In this document: one piece after another, positions 59,579 to 64,000 of the stretch | Layout of the letters: each line of letters starts with the position of its first letter | Numbering within the stretch: position 1 is the first letter of the stretch | Origin: Acidobacteriota bacterium | Lineage (GTDB): Bacteria > Acidobacteriota > Thermoanaerobaculia > Gp7-AA8 | Direction: 5' to 3' | Assembly (NCBI GenBank): GCA_019244185.1 | Contig: JAFATB010000010.1 | Span: 57,773-121,772, forward strand | Length of the DNA stretch: 64,000 bases | The notes under the pieces: model-generated | The model's input: only the letters and a program-made list of their open reading frames with translations | Database searches by the model: none | What the model was told of the DNA's origin: nothing | Made by a program: the position numbers and the translations under genes

Positions 59579-61545
59579 GCTTCCGCTTCGAGCTGCCGGA
59601 TGCGCTCCTTGACCACGATCTCCGCGAGGTCGGGGATGATCTCCCAGGCGATGTTGCGGACGACCTGATCGGACATCAGCTCGACGACGCGCCGCGCGAT
59701 GCGGTCGATCTGTTCGTCGCTGAGGTCGGAGCCGCGCGCGGCGATCGGGAGCGCGGGCGTTTCGGACGCGAACGCGGAAGACGAGGACGCGGCGGGCTGC
59801 GGCGTTTCGTCATGCGTGGCCGCGGCCGGCTCGGGTGCGGACTCGGAGAGCGCGAACGGCGTCTCCTGCTGCGGCTCGGGCGCCGACTCGGCGAACGGCG
59901 CGGCGGCTTCGGGGGCGGATGCGGTGTCGAACGCAGGCGCTTCCGGAGTTTCGAAGGAAGAGGCCGTGTCGAACGCGGGCGCGTCGGAGGATTCGAAGGC
60001 GGAGGGTTCGGAGGTGCTGAAGGCCGGAGAGTCGGAGCTGCCGAATGCCAAGGCTTCGGAGCTGCCGAACGCCGGAGAGTCGGACGTATCGAAGGCCGGA
60101 GCCTCGGAATTGCCGAAGGCCGGAGCTTCCGAAGTCCCGAACGCCGGAGTCTCGGAGTTCCCGAACGCCGGAGCCTCGGAGTTCCCGAATGCCGGAGCTC
60201 CGCCCCAGGCCGGCGCTGCCGCGGCGGGCGTGTCGTCGTCCCATGGCGCGGGCTCGGGCTGCGCGTTCGACGACGACGCCATCTGCTGCAGCTGATCGAA
60301 GGTCATCTTCGGGAACGCGCGCGTCTCGCCGCCGAACGCGGGCGCGTCGGACGACGCATCGTTGAGCGCGAACGGCGACTCGGCCGGCTCGTCCCACGGC
60401 GAGGCCGCGGGGGGCTCGGGCGCGGGCGTCGAAGGCGGAGTCGATGCAGACGGCGAAGCGGGCGCCATCTGCTGCATCTCCTCGAAGCTCATCTTCGGGA
60501 AGGCGCGCGTTTCGCCGGCGTAGAGCGGCGCCTCGAACGGCGAGGACGGCGTTGCCGCCGGCGGCTGCGGCTCGGCCGCGGTTTCGGCGGGCTCGGGCTC
60601 GCCCCACGGCGACGCGTCGGCGGGAGCGGGCGTTGCGGACGGCGTCGCCGCCTGCGGCGACGCGAGCTCCTGCATCTGATCGAAGTTCAGCCGCGGGAAC
60701 GCGCGCGTCTCGCTGTTGAACTCCTCGGCCGGCGTGGGCGCCGCGAAGGGCGCGTCGATATCGGCGGCGGGCGTCGCGGGCGACGGCGCGGCCGCGGGGA
60801 AGTCGTCGAACGACATCTTCGTGAACGCGCGCGTGGCGCCGCTGTCGCCGGCATCGGTCGCGGGCTCGTCCCACGCCGACGTCGCCGGCTCCGGCGTCGC
60901 AGGCGGGAAGTCGTCGAAGCTCATCTTCGGGAACGCGCGCGTCTCACCGCCGAACGCGGCCGGCTCCGGCGCGTCGAACGGCAGCTCGGTCGTCGACTGG
61001 CGCGTGCCGGCGGCGCCGAAGATGTCGGCGTCGTTCGGCGTGAAGCCCTGGTCGTCATCGGCCGTCGCGAAACGTCCGCTCGGCGTCGTGAACGGAGACT
61101 CCGGTGCGGCGGGCGCCTCTTCCATCCACGGCGACGGCTCGGGTTCGGGCTCCGGCGCGGCGGCGGCATTCTGCGCGGCCTGCGCGATCAGCTCTTCGAC
61201 CTTGTGGATGAGGCTCTGCGACTCGAACGGCTTGGTGACGACGGCGTCGCAGCCGGCTTTCTCGGCGCGGTCGGGATCGAATGGCTCGAAGGTGCCGGTG
61301 AGGAGCACGACCGGGATGTTGCGGAAGTCGGGATGCGACTTGATGTACTCGCAGACCTCGTAGCCGTTCTTCTCCGGCATGATGATGTCGGAGAGGATGA
61401 TGTCGGGGCGCATCTCGGCCAGTTTCTGCACGGCCCGCGCTCCGTTGTTCACGGCGGTGACCTCGTAGTCGCCGTCCGAGAACGTCAGCTCGACCACTTT
61501 TTGAATGGTGATACTGTCATCCGCCAGCAGGATTTTCTTCGGCAT
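59575..61545 (-). CDS. Response regulator receiver domain with long repetitive disordered linker and conserved C-terminal helix
   Basis: KKILLADDSITIQKVVELTF...LSDIIMPEKNGYEV...VVTKPFES; five RAFPKMSFDD-type motifs; (A/S)PAFGxSE octapeptide repeats; C-term AWEIIPDLAEIVVKERIRQLE. Confidence 0.88.
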   Translation of the reverse strand: MPKKILLADDSITIQKVVELTFSDGDYEVTAVNNGARAVQKLAEMRPDIILSDIIMPEKNGYEVCEYIKSHPDFRNIPVVLLTGTFEPFDPDRAEKAGCDAVVTKPFESQSLIHKVEELIAQAAQNAAAAPEPEPEPSPWMEEAPAAPESPFTTPSGRFATADDDQGFTPNDADIFGAAGTRQSTTELPFDAPEPAAFGGETRAFPKMSFDDFPPATPEPATSAWDEPATDAGDSGATRAFTKMSFDDFPAAAPSPATPAADIDAPFAAPTPAEEFNSETRAFPRLNFDQMQELASPQAATPSATPAPADASPWGEPEPAETAAEPQPPAATPSSPFEAPLYAGETRAFPKMSFEEMQQMAPASPSASTPPSTPAPEPPAASPWDEPAESPFALNDASSDAPAFGGETRAFPKMTFDQLQQMASSSNAQPEPAPWDDDTPAAAAPAWGGAPAFGNSEAPAFGNSETPAFGTSEAPAFGNSEAPAFDTSDSPAFGSSEALAFGSSDSPAFSTSEPSAFESSDAPAFDTASSFETPEAPAFDTASAPEAAAPFAESAPEPQQETPFALSESAPEPAAATHDETPQPAASSSSAFASETPALPIAARGSDLSDEQIDRIARRVVELMSDQVVRNIAWEIIPDLAEIVVKERIRQLEAEA

Positions 61546-61607
61546 CGATCGGCTCCGTTGATTTCGGAGCAACCTACCACGGCAGTGGAGACCGGACAAG
61601 CGTACCG

Positions 61608-62297
61608 ATGACACGGCAGTTCCTCATTTACGGCCATCGCGGCAGTCCGAAACGCTTTCACGAGAATACGATCGCCGGCTTCGAGGAAACGCTGCGCGCC
61701 GGCGCCGACGGCTTCGAAACCGACCTGCGCCTGCTCTTCGATCGCACCGCCGTGCTCTACCACGACGACGAGCACGATGACGACGCGATCGAGTCGCTGA
61801 CCGCCACGCAGCTCGCCGAGCGCGGCGCGATGGTCGAGCGCCTCGCCGATCTCTCCCGCTTCGCCGGCCGCGCGCAGATGATCCTCGAGGTCAAACGCGC
61901 GAAATGGGAGGACATCCTCCTCAGCCACATTGCGGAATGGCCGAACATCGTCCTTGCGTCGTTCGATCATTCCATCGTGCCGGAGCTCCGCAGACGCGGC
62001 GCGACCTTCCCGATGGGCATCACCTTCCACGGCTACCTCGTCGACGTCGCCGGCTACGCCGCGAGCCTCGGCGCCACCTGGTGCTTCCCCAACTACCACT
62101 ACGTCGACCGCGCCATGGTCGACTCGCTCCACGCCCGCGGCATCAAGGTCGTGCCGTGGACCGCGAACCGGCGGCGCGAATGGGACGCATTGTGGGAGGT
62201 GGGGTGTGATGGGGTGATTACGGATGAGGCGGAGGAGGCGGTGGGGTGGAGGAGTCAAAAGATGAATGAAGAATGCAGAACGCAGAAGGAAGAATGA
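61608..62297 (+). CDS. Glycerophosphodiester phosphodiesterase
   Basis: IYGHRGSPKRFHENTIAGFEETLRAGADGFETDLRLLFD; KVVPWTANRRREWDALWEVGCDGVITDEAE. Confidence 0.93.
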   Translation: MTRQFLIYGHRGSPKRFHENTIAGFEETLRAGADGFETDLRLLFDRTAVLYHDDEHDDDAIESLTATQLAERGAMVERLADLSRFAGRAQMILEVKRAKWEDILLSHIAEWPNIVLASFDHSIVPELRRRGATFPMGITFHGYLVDVAGYAASLGATWCFPNYHYVDRAMVDSLHARGIKVVPWTANRRREWDALWEVGCDGVITDEAEEAVGWRSQKMNEECRTQKEE

Positions 62298-62382
62298 AGA
62301 AAGGGGACGCGGCCGCCGGAACGGCGGCCCACCACAATTCTTCATTCTTCCTTCTGCGTTCTGCATTCTTCATTCATCTTTT
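62257..62382. repeat. Heptamer-built inverted repeat (family A locus 3)
   Basis: 45-bp perfect arms 62257-62301 / 62338-62382; loop holds a nested GGCCGCC-GGAAC-GGCGGCC hairpin. Confidence 0.93.
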
Positions 62383-62439
62383 GCTTTTGCTACACTTGCC
62401 GTCTTACCAGCATTCAGCAAGCCGGGAGGGTGTGGGCCC

Positions 62440-62637
62440 ATGAAGACCTGGGAATACAAGATCATCAACGTCCGGTCGGAGAATTACTCGATGGACCCGC
62501 GGCGGGCGGAAGAGCTCAACCGGCTTGGCGACGAGGGGTGGGAGCTGGTCAGCATCACCTCCATCAACTTCAAGACCGGCGCGACCGATCACATCGGCAT
62601 GGTCTTCAAGCGCGAGAAGCACGCACAGCCGGCATGA
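62440..62637 (+). CDS. DUF4177 domain-containing protein
   Basis: WEYKIINV...LNRLGDEGWELVSIT...GMVFKREK. Confidence 0.88.
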   Translation: MKTWEYKIINVRSENYSMDPRRAEELNRLGDEGWELVSITSINFKTGATDHIGMVFKREKHAQPA

Positions 62638-62676
62638 CCGCGCGCTGCCGCGACTTTTGATATCGTCGGCGGCCCA

Positions 62677-64000
62677 ATGGCGGACCGCCCCTTCCTCATC
62701 CTCATCGTGCTCGACGGCTTCGGCTGCCGCGCGGAGCGCGACTGGAACGCCATCGCCCAGGCCGACACGCCGCGCTTCCACGAGCTCTGGCGCGACTGCC
62801 CGTGGACGACGCTCGAAGCCTCAGGTCTCGCGGTCGGTCTGCCGGATGGGCAGATGGGCAATTCCGAAGTCGGGCACCTCAACATCGGAGCCGGCCGCGT
62901 CGTCGATCAGGACATCGTCCGCATCTCCAAAGCGACCCGCAATCACGAGCTCGCGCACAACGACGTCTTCGTGAAGGCCGTGCGCGACGCGCGCAACGTC
63001 CACCTCGCCGGATTGCTCTCCGACGGCGGCGTCCATTCGCTGCAGGAACATCTCCACGGCCTCATCGACGCCGCGCTCGAGCTCGGCGCGGAGAACGTCT
63101 TCGTCCACGCGATCCTCGACGGCCGCGACACGCCGCCGAAGTCCGCCGAGAAATACCTCGGCGACCTCCTCGCGCATCTCGACGGCAAGCCGGACGCGCA
63201 TCTCTCCACGATCATCGGCCGCTACTTCACGATGGACCGCGACCAGCGATGGGAACGCGTGCAGCGCGGCTACGACCTCATGACCCTCGGCGTCGGCACG
63301 CAGACGAAAGACCCGCTCGAAACCGTGCGCCGCTTCTACGGCCAGAACGTCACCGACGAGTTCATGGAGCCGATCGCGGTCGTGACGCCGGAAGGTGCGC
63401 ATCTCGGCCGCGTCGACGACGGCGACGCGCTGCTCTTCTTCAACTTCCGCGCGGACCGCATGCGCCAGATCGTCACCGCGTTCAAGGACGATGACTTTCA
63501 CGGCTTCCATCGCGCCGTCACGCCGAAGGTCAACCTCTTGACCATGAACCGCTATCACGAGAAGTTCGACCTGCCGGTCGTCTTCCCACCGCGGGAGATC
63601 CGCAACAACCTCGGCGAGGTGCTCTCCCGCGCCGGCCTCAAGCAGTTCCGCATCGCCGAGACCGAGAAATACGCGCACGTCACGTTCTTTTTCAACGGCG
63701 GGCGCGAGACGGTCTTTCCGGGCGAGGAGCGGATACTGGTGCCGTCGCCCAAGGTCCCGACCTACGACCAGCAGCCCGAGATGTCGGCGCCCGAGGTGAC
63801 CGACAAGGTTGTCGAAGCGGTTCGGTCCGGCCGCTTCGACGTGATCGTGCTCAACTATGCCAACACCGATATGGTTGGCCATACCGGCTCGCTCGCAGCG
63901 GCGGTCAAGGCGGTCGAGACGGTCGATACCTGTCTCGGCCGCCTGGCGGAAAGCATCGAGACAGCCGGAGGCACGCTCGTCATCACCGCCGACCACGGCA
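62677..64000 (+). CDS. gpmI: 2,3-bisphosphoglycerate-independent phosphoglycerate mutase (runs off window end)
   Basis: MADRPFLILIVLDGFGCRAERDWNAI, LPDGQMGNSEVGHLNIGAGR, LLSDGGVHSLQEHL, DGRDTPPKSA, NYANTDMVGHTG, ITADHG. Confidence 0.95.
   Translation, partial: MADRPFLILIVLDGFGCRAERDWNAIAQADTPRFHELWRDCPWTTLEASGLAVGLPDGQMGNSEVGHLNIGAGRVVDQDIVRISKATRNHELAHNDVFVKAVRDARNVHLAGLLSDGGVHSLQEHLHGLIDAALELGAENVFVHAILDGRDTPPKSAEKYLGDLLAHLDGKPDAHLSTIIGRYFTMDRDQRWERVQRGYDLMTLGVGTQTKDPLETVRRFYGQNVTDEFMEPIAVVTPEGAHLGRVDDGDALLFFNFRADRMRQIVTAFKDDDFHGFHRAVTPKVNLLTMNRYHEKFDLPVVFPPREIRNNLGEVLSRAGLKQFRIAETEKYAHVTFFFNGGRETVFPGEERILVPSPKVPTYDQQPEMSAPEVTDKVVEAVRSGRFDVIVLNYANTDMVGHTGSLAAAVKAVETVDTCLGRLAESIETAGGTLVITADHG

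Overview
64-kb window of a GC-rich bacterial chromosome, probably Acidobacteriota-like (inferred from a 'VWFA-related Acidobacterial' type protein, a fused transaldolase-glucose-6-phosphate isomerase and many DUF11-type secreted proteins). It is densely packed with housekeeping genes: tal-pgi, gnd, purB, rlpA, ndk, pgk, gapA, mtnA, panBCD, rnb, gpmI, ftsB-like, a cobalamin adenosyltransferase and a tRNA-Pro(CGG). Also present are signalling proteins, secreted or adhesin-like proteins and peptidases. No rRNA, CRISPR array, transposase or prophage was seen. The most unusual signal is intergenic. At least six loci carry A/G-rich tandem heptamers (consensus roughly GNWGAAN). Five of these are folded into long inverted repeats, and a 31-bp core is identical between loci 30 kb apart. 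At three loci the repeat reads open and in frame into the downstream gene, and in one it supplies the apparent signal peptide. A second, GC-rich repeat family (core AGCGCASCCGGCCGSGCCGG) includes a nested ~153-bp palindrome. Other highlights are a DUF4149-like/MbtH fusion with an internal Shine-Dalgarno and start, a PanD homologue lacking the Gly-Ser self-processing site, a 1992-aa repeat protein with YAQIGHGG and DUF11 arrays and an IPTL-CTERM-like tail, and a receiver-domain protein with a 24-bp minisatellite. All assignments were made by eye from the sequence and ORF track, with no database search.
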